Origin: Actinomycetes bacterium
GTDB lineage: Bacteria > Actinomycetota > Acidimicrobiia > Acidimicrobiales > Acidimicrobiaceae
Length of the DNA: 30,709 bases
Direction: 5' to 3'
NCBI GenBank assembly: GCA_021819725.1
Contig: JAKAQR010000034.1
Location: 1 to 30,709, forward strand
Below, piece after piece: positions 1-8,494 of the stretch. Below the pieces are notes generated by a model. That model ran no database searches. It was not told the DNA's origin and saw only the letters and a list, made by a program, of their open reading frames with translations. The translations under genes and the position numbers were made by a program. Numbering within the stretch: position 1 is the first letter of the stretch; each line of letters starts with the position of its first letter.

Positions 1-51
1 CTCGGCGAGTTTGGTGATGACTTGTTCTGGTGTATGTCGTTTGCTCAACAT
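1..51 (-). CDS. IS3-family transposase OrfA, N-terminal 17 residues (runs off window)
   Basis: Reading leftward from an ATG at 51, preceded by a good ribosome site (GGGAGG, 6 bases upstream), the frame gives MLSKRHTPEQVITKLAE. This matches the start of IS3-type OrfA proteins, where a KRHTPEQ.. stretch opens the helix-turn-helix DNA-binding domain. The rest lies outside the window. The fragment is short, but motif, ribosome site and neighbouring insertion boundary agree. Confidence 0.6.
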   Translation of the reverse strand, partial: MLSKRHTPEQVITKLAE

Positions 52-119
52 GAGCTTTCCTCCCGTATCTATTATGGTCGGTCCTCTCACATTCGAGGTG
101 GTTCATCTGGGGTGGATCA
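1..119 (-). mobile_element. Terminal part of an IS3-family insertion sequence
   Basis: The region from the orfA start to 119 carries the leader and outer end of an IS3-like element. Read on the minus strand, the end begins TGATCCACCCCAGATGAACC, a typical TG-starting IS3-type terminus. At 120 the sequence switches to homology with the end of istB of the IS21 copy further right, so the element appears inserted in that older IS21 copy. The other end and any target duplication are out of view. Confidence 0.55.
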
Positions 120-314
120 CTCCATCAGCGAACCGTCGTTGATGCCATCATGGATCGTATCGTGCATAACGCGATCCCCGTCGAACTCAGAGGAGAATCC
201 ATGCGCAAACAGAGGAGCCAAAGAAAGGAGAACGGATCTACGGAGCCTGGTCCAAAGTTAAGCGAACGAGTGGTCCAGGGTTGCGCGAAACCGTGGTCCA
301 GGGTGCGAGAATAG
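120..314 (+). pseudogene. istB 3' remnant (IS21-type helper ATPase, C-terminal fragment)
   Basis: The frame from 120 reads LHQRTVVDAIMDRIVHNAIP and on to a TAG at 312-314. It is nearly identical to the C-terminus of the intact IstB at 8487-9263, with small differences such as VELR for VELK and one lost codon near the end. All upstream parts, including the ATPase core, are missing because the IS3 end begins at 119. The fragment is non-functional. Confidence 0.8.
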
Positions 315-317
315 CTA
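120..317 (+). mobile_element. Truncated right end of an IS21-family element
   Basis: Homology to the right end of the complete element at 6679-9406 runs from 120 to the terminal ...GAATAGCTA at 317, where the two copies diverge. This divergence defines the true IS boundary. Only three TGGTCCA iterons remain (starting 248, 271 and 294, spaced 23 bp) against seven in the complete copy, so four repeats were lost, probably by recombination between repeats. Confidence 0.8.
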
Positions 318-559
318 ACCTGCGCATTAATGGGTCGACGGAAAAGTCCGCCTAACACACCAACTAACCACAATTAGTGAAGAAATGGCCGGCGAAACTG
401 GAGAATGATAGCGCATAGCAAATATTTATGAAAAAATTATGAACACGTGCTTTTGGTAGTAGTACAATTACGCTGCGTTGCACTGCGTGGGAACATAAGG
501 CAACCGTACAGCATGGATATCGCCCGGTGATGGATACACAGGACGCGAAGGGGGATCTA

Positions 560-3500
560 ATGAAGAACCAGTCGAATCATAGAAGGACTTCCACACTATT
601 AAAGTCCATTAAGCCGCCTCTCTGGCTGGAACGGTCTTTGATGACCGTGGTTCTTGTTGCGGGCTTACTTGGTAGTATCGCCTTCACTGCTGTTGCAGCA
701 TCCGCTACTGCTACTACTACTACGTGGACAGGTGCGAGTACCACCTCCTCCAACTGGGCTACTACTAGCAACTGGTCGTCGTCGACCGCACCGTCAGGTG
801 CCGACGCTCTCTCTTTCCCGACACTGTCGTCCTGTGCCACTGGGAGCGCCTGTTATCAGAGCAATAATAACATTCCTGGACTGACTCCGGACTCGCTAAG
901 CATCGAGACGCCGACCTCGACGTCGAGCTCCACACCCGGATATGACATCACCGGATCCTCCATCACGCTCGGCTCGGGCGGCCTTACCAGCACCGAGGTA
1001 GTGTCGTCTTCGACCTTCAATAACGGTGTGAACCAGATTGCATTGCCGATCGCGCTCGGTGCGGCTCAGACCTGGAGTGTCACCGGATACGGACCGCAGC
1101 TCACCGGTGGGCTCACCGGCAGCAACACCTTGGGCATCACACTGGGCGCATCGAATAATGGTTCAATGTCCGTTCCCGGCAGCATCGCCCTCAGCGGTGA
1201 CAACGAGGTCGGCGACGTCTCCATCACCGGGGTGAACGGATCCGATACCGGCTTTGCTGCGTCTTTCAACGGTGCCGTGATCCTGCCGCCATTCGGGAGC
1301 ACTGCCTCCAGCCTGAACAAGACGGACGGGAACACGGTGTCGGTGGCCGATGCGAGCCTGGCGTCCGCCGGCACAATCGGCACGCTCACGACCAGCGGCG
1401 CCAATGTCCAGGTTGGCCTGCTTAACCCGAACCCGAGCTCCACCTCGGCTGACAGCGCCGGCCAGGGCGCTATGGACGTTGACGGTACAGCGACCTTCGA
1501 TAGCACCACGGTGCTCACATTCCCCGGCATCGACGGGACCACTGCGGGCACCACCTACCCGCAGCTCAGCGCTACCGGCAACGTAAGCCTGAACGGCGCC
1601 CAGCTTGGCCTGTCAACTGCCTGCGGCGCGAGCCTCGCTGTTGGCAATACGCTCACGCTCGTCACCACCACCGGCACGCTCAGCGGCCAGCTCAGCCAGC
1701 CGGGCGCTCAGGGGAGCGGGTCAACGAGCCCCATCTTGAACGATGGCGTGGTGGCCGCGGGGACCGATTGCTCCGGCGGGACCTCCACGCCCACATACTT
1801 CCAGATCAACTACACCTCCACTACCGTCACGGCGACCGTAACGGGGCTCCAGTCGACGATGACCATCGCCTCGGTGAGCCCAACCTCGACCACTTTCGGC
1901 AGCTCGGTCACCTATTCGGCGACCGTGGCCCCTTCCGACGGTGCCACCGGCACCCCGACCGGTACGCTTACGTTCGCTACCGGATCGGGTTCCAGCTCCA
2001 CAACCCTGTGCGCGTCATCGCTTACATCGTCGGGGACAGGGAGTTGTACCGCCACCAACGCCCCGGTGGGTACCGACACGGTGACCGCCACCTACTCCGG
2101 CAACTCGACATTCGGCGCGTCGGCGGACACCACGACACTGATGGTCGTAGCACCAGAGGCACCCGGCACCCCAACCAACGTCGTAGCTACCCCGGGCGAT
2201 ACAAGCGCTTACTTGGCCTGGAGCCCACCCAGTTCTAATGGTGGCTCGGCAATTATCGGATACGTCATAACTCCATCTAGTGGGTCTCCAAGAACGGTCG
2301 GAGACGTCACAAGTGATAGCATCACCGGTTTGACCAATGGAACCGCCTACACCTTTACGGTGGCTGCGATCAATGCAGCAGGAACTGGCAGCGCGTCTGT
2401 CGCGTCTAACTCGGTGACTCCAGAGGCATCCATTACGGCACCCGGCACCCCAACCAACGTCGTAGCTACCCCGGGCGATACAAGCGCTTACTTGGCCTGG
2501 AGCCCACCCAGTTCTAATGGTGGCTCGGCAATTATCGGATACGTCATAACTCCATCTAGTGGGTCTCCAAGAACGGTCGGAGACGTCACAAGTGATAGCA
2601 TCACCGGTTTGACCAATGGAACCGCCTACACCTTTACGGTGGCTGCGATCAATGCAGCAGGAACTGGCAGCGCGTCTGTCGCGTCTAACTCGGTGACTCC
2701 AGAGGCGCCGACACCAGTCACGCCAACTCCAGTCGCGCCGACACCGCCTGCAGGATCCACCAGCCACGCAAGTGGATCGTCGGCCAGCTCTACCGGTACA
2801 GCGAGTGCCACTAATGACAACACTTCGGTGATCGCCACCGGAGTTGGAGCCGTCACCGTAGCACAGTACTCGTCGAACCCGGTGAGTACTCTGACCCCCT
2901 CCTCCACTGGGGAGTACTTCGACATCCAGGTTTCTTCTGGTAGCTCTTTTACAACTATGACCGTGAAGGACTGCAACCTGAACGGCGGCACGACCCTTGC
3001 GTGGTGGAACCCTGTGGCCTCGGGCGGTAGTGGGGCTTGGGAATCAGTCTCGCCTACACCAACCTATAGTGTCGGTCCTCCGGTTTGTCTGTCAACGACA
3101 CTTTCCAGCTCTTCGAGCCCCACCCTCTCTGAGCTTACCGGAACGGTCTTTGCCGTAGCGACTGCAGTACCAACAACCGCGGTATCTGGCTTTGCCCTCG
3201 TAGGGGCTGACGGAGGATACTTCAACCACAACGCTCCCTTTGCGAACTCGTTGCCAGGCGAGCACGTCACAACGAGCCCAATCGTTGGCGCTGCGGTAGA
3301 TAGCGCTAACAACGGTTATTGGATGGTATCAAGTACCGGGACTGTCTATGGCTTTGGCGGGGCGCGCGTCTATGGATCCGTTACGAATCCAAACTCTCCG
3401 GTGGTGGGGATGGCAGCTACCCCTGACGGTGGCGGCTACTGGATCGTCACCTCGAACGGTACTGTATATGCCTTCGGCAACGCCGTTAACCATGGCGATG

Positions 3501-4018
3501 TCATGACCTATGGGATCACTGGTCTCACCGGTAGCCACCCCTTGAGCGCTCCGATCACTGGGATAGCGGTAGATCCAGCGGGCACTGGCTACTGGCTTGT
3601 TGCGGCTGACGGTGGAGTTTTCAACTTCGGCAGTGCTAGATACTTCGGGAACACCTACGCCCTTGGACTAACCGGTCTCACTGGCTCCCACCCGTTGAAC
3701 GCGTCGATCGTTGGGATTGCCTCAACCCCGAGTGGAAAGGGCTACTGGCTAGTCGGCAAAGATGGTGGAGTTTTCAACTTCGGCAACGCGAGTTACCTTG
3801 GCAGTACCTACACTCTCGGGCTAACCGGTCTCACCGGCAGCCATCCTCTAAACAAGCCTGTCGTTGGGATTGCTAGTGTCTCTGATGTCAATGGGCACCA
3901 AGGTGTCTATCTATGGGCCGCTGATGGGGGAGTGTTCAATCTTGGTGTTGCCACGTACCAAGGATCCGATGCCTCGCTTAGCTTGAATAAGCCCATCGTG
4001 TCTGGGATAGTCTTCTAG
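560..4018 (+). CDS. Large exported repeat protein with Ig-like, fibronectin III and [10 protein letters not shown] repeats
   Basis: This is a secreted or surface-anchored protein of 1152 residues with no recognised enzyme domain. The start at 560 is preferred over in-frame ATGs at 527 and 530 because AAGGGGGA lies 6 bases before it. Residues 1-50 form a basic, then hydrophobic signal segment (VVLVAGLLGSIAFTAVA). Next comes a long Ser/Thr/Gly-rich region opening with W.G..NW motifs seen in beta-helical secreted proteins, and a bacterial Ig-like domain (about 434-530). Two fibronectin III domains (about 533-622 and 626-715) are identical in sequence. A Pro/Thr linker, a beta-rich domain (about 755-870) and about six GYWLV..DGGVFNFG..YLGST repeats to the end complete it. 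The repeats resemble those in the protein at the right edge. A role in adhesion, cell-surface matrix or substrate contact is inferred. Confidence 0.85.
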   Translation: MKNQSNHRRTSTLLKSIKPPLWLERSLMTVVLVAGLLGSIAFTAVAASATATTTTWTGASTTSSNWATTSNWSSSTAPSGADALSFPTLSSCATGSACYQSNNNIPGLTPDSLSIETPTSTSSSTPGYDITGSSITLGSGGLTSTEVVSSSTFNNGVNQIALPIALGAAQTWSVTGYGPQLTGGLTGSNTLGITLGASNNGSMSVPGSIALSGDNEVGDVSITGVNGSDTGFAASFNGAVILPPFGSTASSLNKTDGNTVSVADASLASAGTIGTLTTSGANVQVGLLNPNPSSTSADSAGQGAMDVDGTATFDSTTVLTFPGIDGTTAGTTYPQLSATGNVSLNGAQLGLSTACGASLAVGNTLTLVTTTGTLSGQLSQPGAQGSGSTSPILNDGVVAAGTDCSGGTSTPTYFQINYTSTTVTATVTGLQSTMTIASVSPTSTTFGSSVTYSATVAPSDGATGTPTGTLTFATGSGSSSTTLCASSLTSSGTGSCTATNAPVGTDTVTATYSGNSTFGASADTTTLMVVAPEAPGTPTNVVATPGDTSAYLAWSPPSSNGGSAIIGYVITPSSGSPRTVGDVTSDSITGLTNGTAYTFTVAAINAAGTGSASVASNSVTPEASITAPGTPTNVVATPGDTSAYLAWSPPSSNGGSAIIGYVITPSSGSPRTVGDVTSDSITGLTNGTAYTFTVAAINAAGTGSASVASNSVTPEAPTPVTPTPVAPTPPAGSTSHASGSSASSTGTASATNDNTSVIATGVGAVTVAQYSSNPVSTLTPSSTGEYFDIQVSSGSSFTTMTVKDCNLNGGTTLAWWNPVASGGSGAWESVSPTPTYSVGPPVCLSTTLSSSSSPTLSELTGTVFAVATAVPTTAVSGFALVGADGGYFNHNAPFANSLPGEHVTTSPIVGAAVDSANNGYWMVSSTGTVYGFGGARVYGSVTNPNSPVVGMAATPDGGGYWIVTSNGTVYAFGNAVNHGDVMTYGITGLTGSHPLSAPITGIAVDPAGTGYWLVAADGGVFNFGSARYFGNTYALGLTGLTGSHPLNASIVGIASTPSGKGYWLVGKDGGVFNFGNASYLGSTYTLGLTGLTGSHPLNKPVVGIASVSDVNGHQGVYLWAADGGVFNLGVATYQGSDASLSLNKPIVSGIVF
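2158..2706 (+). repeat. Two identical 270-bp direct repeats encoding fibronectin III domains
   Basis: The segments 2158-2427 and 2437-2706 are identical on reading through, offset by 279 bp (93 codons) and separated by a nine-base spacer. Each encodes one fibronectin type III domain starting PGTPTNVVATPGD. Identity at synonymous sites points to recent duplication or ongoing gene conversion. Confidence 0.9.
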
Positions 4019-4041
4019 CTGTTAATCGATCAAGGCTCAAG

Positions 4042-4082
4042 CGCGCATCCTCTCGAGGACTAATCCTCCGAGAGGATGCGCG
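4042..4082 (+). terminator. Strong hairpin after the large exported protein
   Basis: The arm CGCGCATCCTCTCG (4042-4055) pairs fully with CGAGAGGATGCGCG (4069-4082). The stem can extend inward through AGG/CCT around one bulged C. It begins 23 bases after the stop codon. There is no U-run after it, so it may end or process the transcript without a classic intrinsic tail. Confidence 0.65.
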
Positions 4083-4245
4083 TGTATTGGAACCCTCGCC
4101 AGGCTAATTTCCCTGGAGCCTTCTGCGACTCGACCTATAACTAGGGCACTGCAGTGCTCCTCCGTCGGTCGTCTCGTAACGCTTTGATTGCGCCCTATGA
4201 GTGCACGAGTAACACCTCATAGAGCCTGCTTAAGCCTGGATCCAC

Positions 4246-6275
4246 GTGCGTCCAGAAGCTCGGACGTATATCACAGCAAACAAGGAGGTCAGATGACATA
4301 GACCGAGCGACAAGCTCACGATAGCTAGCCGGTGAGAGTCCGGTCCAAGGAGACGCCAGAGTCCTTGGTAGAGAAACCCCCGGTTTAGATAGAGATGTCT
4401 GGGTCGAAGCGGGGTGGATCAAATGTGCGGTCCGCAGCATAAAGCGAATTCTGCAGCGTCGTAAAGGCTTCTGCGAGAGCAGGAGGTAGAGGGAGCCGAG
4501 CTTGTGTGTTTCTAGCGAAGGCCACGGAAGACACCTCAGGAATCTGGAGCGGGTGTCAAAGAACCCTCCGGCGTAGGGGAAGCGGAACGTACAGAAAGGT
4601 GTCGTGGGAACTGGAGAGGCCCTCCTTGGCCCTGATTGAAGCGGAGATCAGGAACGAACCTATCTATAACCGGTGCTCCCGGGAAGTGATGGGCGCCCAT
4701 GTGGGAGTCGGAGGGGGCCATAGTAGTGATGACGGTTGGGACAACATAACCCAACTAGAGCGAAGGGCCCCTACTTCATCAACGCATGACGTCAAAGAGA
4801 GGAACGCTCATGAGTGCTGAGCAATCAGCTAGGACCATAAGACAAGCCGACGGCTTGGACCCCGTTCGAGCTCACAGGCGTGTGCTATATCGCAGTGCCA
4901 AGCAGAATCGGACACGCAGGATCCACGCCCTATACGATAAGCTCACCCGCAGTGACGTGATGTATAGAGCCTGGACTGACGTGGCCAGGAACCAAGGGGC
5001 TCCAGGAATAGACAAGGTGAGCATCACCGACATCTCCTCTGGTGGTCCCGAGTCGATACAAGCCTTCCTAGACGTACTCACCGAGGAGCTACGGACCGGT
5101 ACCTACCGACCCAAACCCCTAAGGAGAGTACGCATCCCAAAGCCAGGTAGACCGGGCGAGACCCGTCCACTTGGCATTCCATGCGTGAGAGACCGCGTGA
5201 TAATGGCAGCCGCGAAGCTGGTCCTCGAACCAATCTTTGAGGCTGACTTCTCACCGGTAAGCTTCGGGTTTCGCCCAAAACGCTCTCCCCACCAAGCCCT
5301 CGAAGTCGTAAGGACTACGGCCAACAAGGGAATGGCATGGATACTCGATGCCGACATCAAGGCCTGCTTTGACACAATCGACCATGACAAGCTCATGGCC
5401 CAGATTGAACGTCGCGTCGTTGACCGACAGATGTTAAAGCTCCTCAGAAGCTGGCTTCGAGTAGGGATCTTTGAAGGCGGAGTAGTATCTGAACCAACTT
5501 CAGGTGTCATCCAAGGCTCACCACTTTCCCCGTTGCTCGCCAACATAGCGCTCAATGTCCTCGATGAGATATGGGCGGACAAAGGTAAGCGACTCGGAAA
5601 GTTGGTCCGCTACTGTGACGACTTTGTAGTCCTCTGTCCCACAAAAGAACGAGCCGAACAAGCTCGATCCCTCGTAGAAGAAACCCTGGCTCCCCTCGGG
5701 CTGGTTCTCCATCCCGACAAAACCAAGGTGGCAAATCTACGAGAAGGAGCGGAGGGCTTTGACTTCCTGGGCTTTCACCATCGTATGGTGAAGTCCCACA
5801 AGTACACGGGTCGTTACTACCTCAACAAATGGCCCTCACCAAAAGCCATGGCTTCGATCAGGTCCAAAGTCAGAGACCTGACCCAGCCACGACAGGTGGG
5901 GCGTCCATTTGAAGCAGTAGTCGAACAACTTAACCCGGTACTCCGTGGTTGGGGCACCTACTTCTGTCAGGGTAACTCCTCGGCCAAGTTCGGTGCAATC
6001 GACTCCTACGTGCATATGAGAATGGCGAAGCTAGCCTCCAGGAAGTACGGCTTATCCGGTTTCAACTGGACGAACCGATTCACCTACAAGTGGCTGAATG
6101 AACTGGGCATCTATCGACTCACCGGAACCATACGCTACTCGACTGCGCATGCCTGACGAATGAACGATGTCGGAAAGCCGTGTGCGGGAGAATCGCATGC
6201 ACGGTTTGATAGGGGGCTGCTGGTCCCAGGCGGTGGGCAGAAGATGCCACCATATAGCCTGGTCGGGATCTCAAC
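4246..6275 (+). mobile_element. Group II intron with internal maturase gene
   Basis: The 5' boundary is set by GTGCG at 4246. The seven bases before it (GATCCAC, 4239-4245, the IBS1 site) pair perfectly with GTGGATC at 4414-4420 (EBS1). Inside domain I, GGTGAGAGTCCGG (4332-4344) is a characteristic intron element. Domain V (about 6174-6208, AGCCGTGTGCGGGAG.. pairing with CGCATGCACGGTTT) follows the maturase gene. A domain VI-like stem with a bulged A spans about 6222-6270. The 3' end at TCAAC (about 6275) is an estimate from the AY rule. The intron is about 2.03 kb and encodes no endonuclease domain. Confidence 0.85.
4810..6156 (+). CDS. ltrA: Group II intron reverse transcriptase/maturase
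   Basis: The protein splices and mobilises its host intron: it binds the intron RNA and copies it into DNA at a target site. It has 448 residues from the ATG at 4810, chosen over 4786 because AGAGAGG precedes it. The reverse transcriptase blocks are visible: GAPGIDKVS, the RIPKPG..RPLGIP block, FGFRPKRSPHQAL, the DIKACFDTIDH catalytic aspartate block, SGVIQGSPLSPLLANI, and the active site YCDD at residues 268-271, with cysteine where many introns have alanine. A maturase (GIIM) domain follows with NPVLRGWGTYF. No HNH endonuclease is seen at the C-terminus, so mobility probably uses replication forks or single-stranded DNA. The gene lies in intron domain IV, with domain V starting 18 bases after the stop. 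Confidence 0.93.
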   Translation: MSAEQSARTIRQADGLDPVRAHRRVLYRSAKQNRTRRIHALYDKLTRSDVMYRAWTDVARNQGAPGIDKVSITDISSGGPESIQAFLDVLTEELRTGTYRPKPLRRVRIPKPGRPGETRPLGIPCVRDRVIMAAAKLVLEPIFEADFSPVSFGFRPKRSPHQALEVVRTTANKGMAWILDADIKACFDTIDHDKLMAQIERRVVDRQMLKLLRSWLRVGIFEGGVVSEPTSGVIQGSPLSPLLANIALNVLDEIWADKGKRLGKLVRYCDDFVVLCPTKERAEQARSLVEETLAPLGLVLHPDKTKVANLREGAEGFDFLGFHHRMVKSHKYTGRYYLNKWPSPKAMASIRSKVRDLTQPRQVGRPFEAVVEQLNPVLRGWGTYFCQGNSSAKFGAIDSYVHMRMAKLASRKYGLSGFNWTNRFTYKWLNELGIYRLTGTIRYSTAHA

Positions 6276-6317
6276 CGCGATTGGACGATGCTCAACCAGT
6301 GGCCTACCTTACCGACG

Positions 6318-6335
6318 CACCCCGGATTCGGGGTG
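6318..6335 (+). terminator. Short hairpin downstream of the intron
   Basis: CACCCCG and CGGGGTG flank a GATT loop, giving a perfect 7-bp stem. There is no U-run. It lies in the 3' exon of the intron (6276-6503), which holds no gene I can recognise. Terminator function is tentative. Confidence 0.3.
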
Positions 6336-6503
6336 AGGCGGTGGTCCTGAGGTTGTGATTGTGTGCCGTAGAGCTAACCCGTGGCTCTGGATCGGTTCTG
6401 GCCCGAGTCGGAGCGTGATGGGTTAAAGGTTGGTTTTGGTCTTTCGTTTGTGGGAGCGCCTGGAGAGTGTACTTGTGACCGCGCCGAGAGTCGGGGCAGT
6501 CCC

Positions 6504-6678
6504 TTAGATGGGAACTGGTTCGAGTGCTCGAAGAGTAATGAGTGCTTTCATGAAGCTCTTGGCCCATGGCCAACGAGCTGGGGTACGAAGCGTGATCTTT
6601 CCCGATCGGTTGACGAGGCGTCCCGCCAGAGCGATGAAGTTGCGCCGAAAGCTACGAGCGATGACCATGGATTCATTC
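6504..6678 (-). pseudogene. IS1380-type transposase, C-terminal fragment
   Basis: On the minus strand the frame reads ARSFRRNFIALAGRLV.., then TPARWPWAKSFMKALITLRA, with a TAA at 6504-6506. The WPWAKSF..AL..LRAL block is typical of the end of IS1380-family transposases. If the IS21 element is removed and one CATTC copy kept, this frame joins exactly, in phase, with the fragment ending at 9412 (..LGEITPN | ESMVIARS..). It is the displaced 3' end of the same gene. Confidence 0.8.
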
Positions 6679-6693
6679 TGACTTTTCTTATAT

Positions 6694-6864
6694 CTCTGGA
6701 CCAACGATTCGTGTGACTCTGGACCAATAGTTCGCAGATCTCTGGACCAACGATTCGTGTAACTCTGGACCAGGTGTTCGCCAAACTCTGGACCAGGTGT
6801 TCGCCAAACTCTGGACCAGGAGTTCGCCAAACTCTGGACCAGGAGTTCGCGTAACTCTCGACCA
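6694..6864 (+). repeat. Left-end iterons of the IS21 element: eight copies, 23-bp spacing
   Basis: CTCTGGACCA or a close variant starts at 6694, 6717, 6740, 6763, 6786, 6809, 6832 and 6855 (the last reads CTCTCGACCA). The exact 23-bp period places each site on nearly the same DNA face. IS21 elements carry a few such multiple terminal repeats as transposase binding sites; eight is a large number. They end 58 bases before istA and could also affect its transcription. Confidence 0.9.
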
Positions 6865-6921
6865 CCGAGAAGAAGCTGCCGAAACTCTAGGACATCGTTT
6901 CCTAAAGGGAGGTAAACAGAG

Positions 6922-8494
6922 ATGAAAAACAAGACAAGAAAAGGAAGTTGGACATTGCAACCAGATCAGATCCGAAAAGTTATTGGCTACCTCGATCGAC
7001 ACCCAGATGCCTCGGCCCGCACCATCGAGGCCGCCACTGGAGTATCGCATCCCTCAGTCACCAGACTTCGCAAGAAGTTAGCCGAGGTCACCATCACCGA
7101 GGAGGACTTGTCAAAGGACTCGAGCCTCCTAGCGGTTCTCTATCCGACGAGGGCTGGAAGGACCAGCACGAAGGTAGCCCCCGACTACGAGGCACTCGTT
7201 AAGGAGTTGAGGGATACCCCGCATCTCACCCGAGAGCTCCTATGGGAGGAGTACTGCCAGATCAACGGTGAGAACTCCTACTCATACTCCGAGTTCTGTC
7301 GAAAACTCGCTCGAGTGATGGACCAAGGGGAGCTCACCATGTTGTTGGTCCATGAGTTGGGCAGTGCTCTCATGGTCGACTATGCGGGCGACACCGTTCC
7401 CATCTGGGACCGAGCCACCGGCGAGATCGCTTTCTATGCCCAGGTCTTTGTCGCCGCCCTGGCCTACTCGGGCTACACCTTCGCGGGGGTCTATGAGTCC
7501 CAGCGCATCGATGACTTCCTCTTTGCCATCATGGACGCGCATGAGTTCTTCGGTGGGCTTCCCGTGAAGATCATCCCCGATAATCTCCGGAGTGCGGTGA
7601 CCAAGCACACCCGTGACGAGCTCATCTACAACGTAACCTTTACCGAGTTCTGCACCCATTATGCAATCGAGCCCGCGGCTACTCGCCCCTATCGGCCAAA
7701 GGATAAGGCAAAGGCCGAGGGCAGCGTCTACCGGGTTGAGACGAGGATCCTGGCTCGACTCCGTCACGAACGCTTCTACAGTGTTGCCGAAGCCAATGAG
7801 CGCGTCAGGGGGATGCTCACAGATCTCAACGAGGCTCCCTTTAAGGTCCTCGCCGGATCGAGGGCTACGCGATTCGCCGAGGAACTGCCCTCTTTGCGAC
7901 CCCTACCCACGAGCCGCTATGAGCTCGCCGAGTTCTTGACCGTCCCCGTTGGTCCTGACTATCACTTCATGGTCCATACCAACCGTTACTCGGTCCCGGT
8001 TCGCTTTTCCCAACACCAAGGTACGTGTCAAGGTTGGCAAAAGGAGCATCGAGGTCTTTAGTGATGGTGAGAGCATCGCTGTCCATAACCGCGCCGATGG
8101 CGAGAACCAGATCATCACCAATCCAGCTCACCGACCCCTCGAGCACCAGGGCTACCTGGAGGCCGAAGAGCTCCTCTACCGTCAGGCCCGTGCCATTGGG
8201 GAGAGCACCGAGAGCGTCATTGGCTCCATCATGGACTCGACCCCGTTCCGATCGGTGGCTCAGGCATCAGCCAAAGGACTCTTGCGTCTGTTGCGAGGGT
8301 ATCCAGAGACTGAGGCAGAACTCGCCTGTCAACGCGCCCTCATGATTGGCTCTCCTACCCGGGAGTCAGTGGAGTCCATCTTGACCAAGGGACTCGCTAA
8401 GGTCGGGCTGGGTACCGAACCCGAGATGAGCTACGCTCCCCATGTCAACCTCCGTGGTCCTGAGGCCTTCAGGGTTGGAGGTACCGATGAGTAG
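6922..8494 (+). pseudogene. istA: istA transposase of the IS21 element, one frameshift
   Basis: This is the DDE transposase of the IS21 element. The start at 6922 follows GGGAGG by 9 bases. The N-terminus has a helix-turn-helix (SARTIEAATGVSHPSVTRLR). The catalytic triad is visible as D153 (MVDYAGD), D220 (IIPDN) and E266 (KDKAKAEGSV). The frame runs to a stop at 8061, but homology leaves it at codon 362, within the T4 run 8005-8008. It continues in the next frame (PNTKVRVKVGKRSIEVF..) to the TAG at 8492-8494. Removing one T restores a complete protein of about 523 residues. The catalytic core lies before the break; the lost part is the C-terminal beta-barrel and helical region. A sequencing error or programmed slippage on TTTT CCC is possible. 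Confidence 0.88.

Noticed and set aside
2015..2767. 250-codon open frame on the minus strand across the fibronectin repeats
   Set aside because: It is antisense to a well-supported exported protein. Its length comes from the duplicated 270-bp unit, and the translation (Cys/Arg-rich, repeated) resembles no family.
4810..6156. Reverse transcriptase near a large variable-looking surface protein, suggesting a diversity-generating retroelement or retron
   Set aside because: The protein has a maturase domain, lies inside intron structure with domain V after it and IBS1-EBS1 pairing. No template/variable repeat pair or accessory avd gene is visible.
6381..6716. 111-codon plus-strand frame between intron and IS21
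   Set aside because: It runs antisense to the IS1380 transposase tail and then into IS iterons; there is no family resemblance.
6694..6864. Regular 23-bp repeats resembling a small CRISPR array
   Set aside because: The period is too short for repeat plus spacer, the intervening bases are themselves repeated, and the array coincides with the end of an IS21 element with a mirrored set at the other end.
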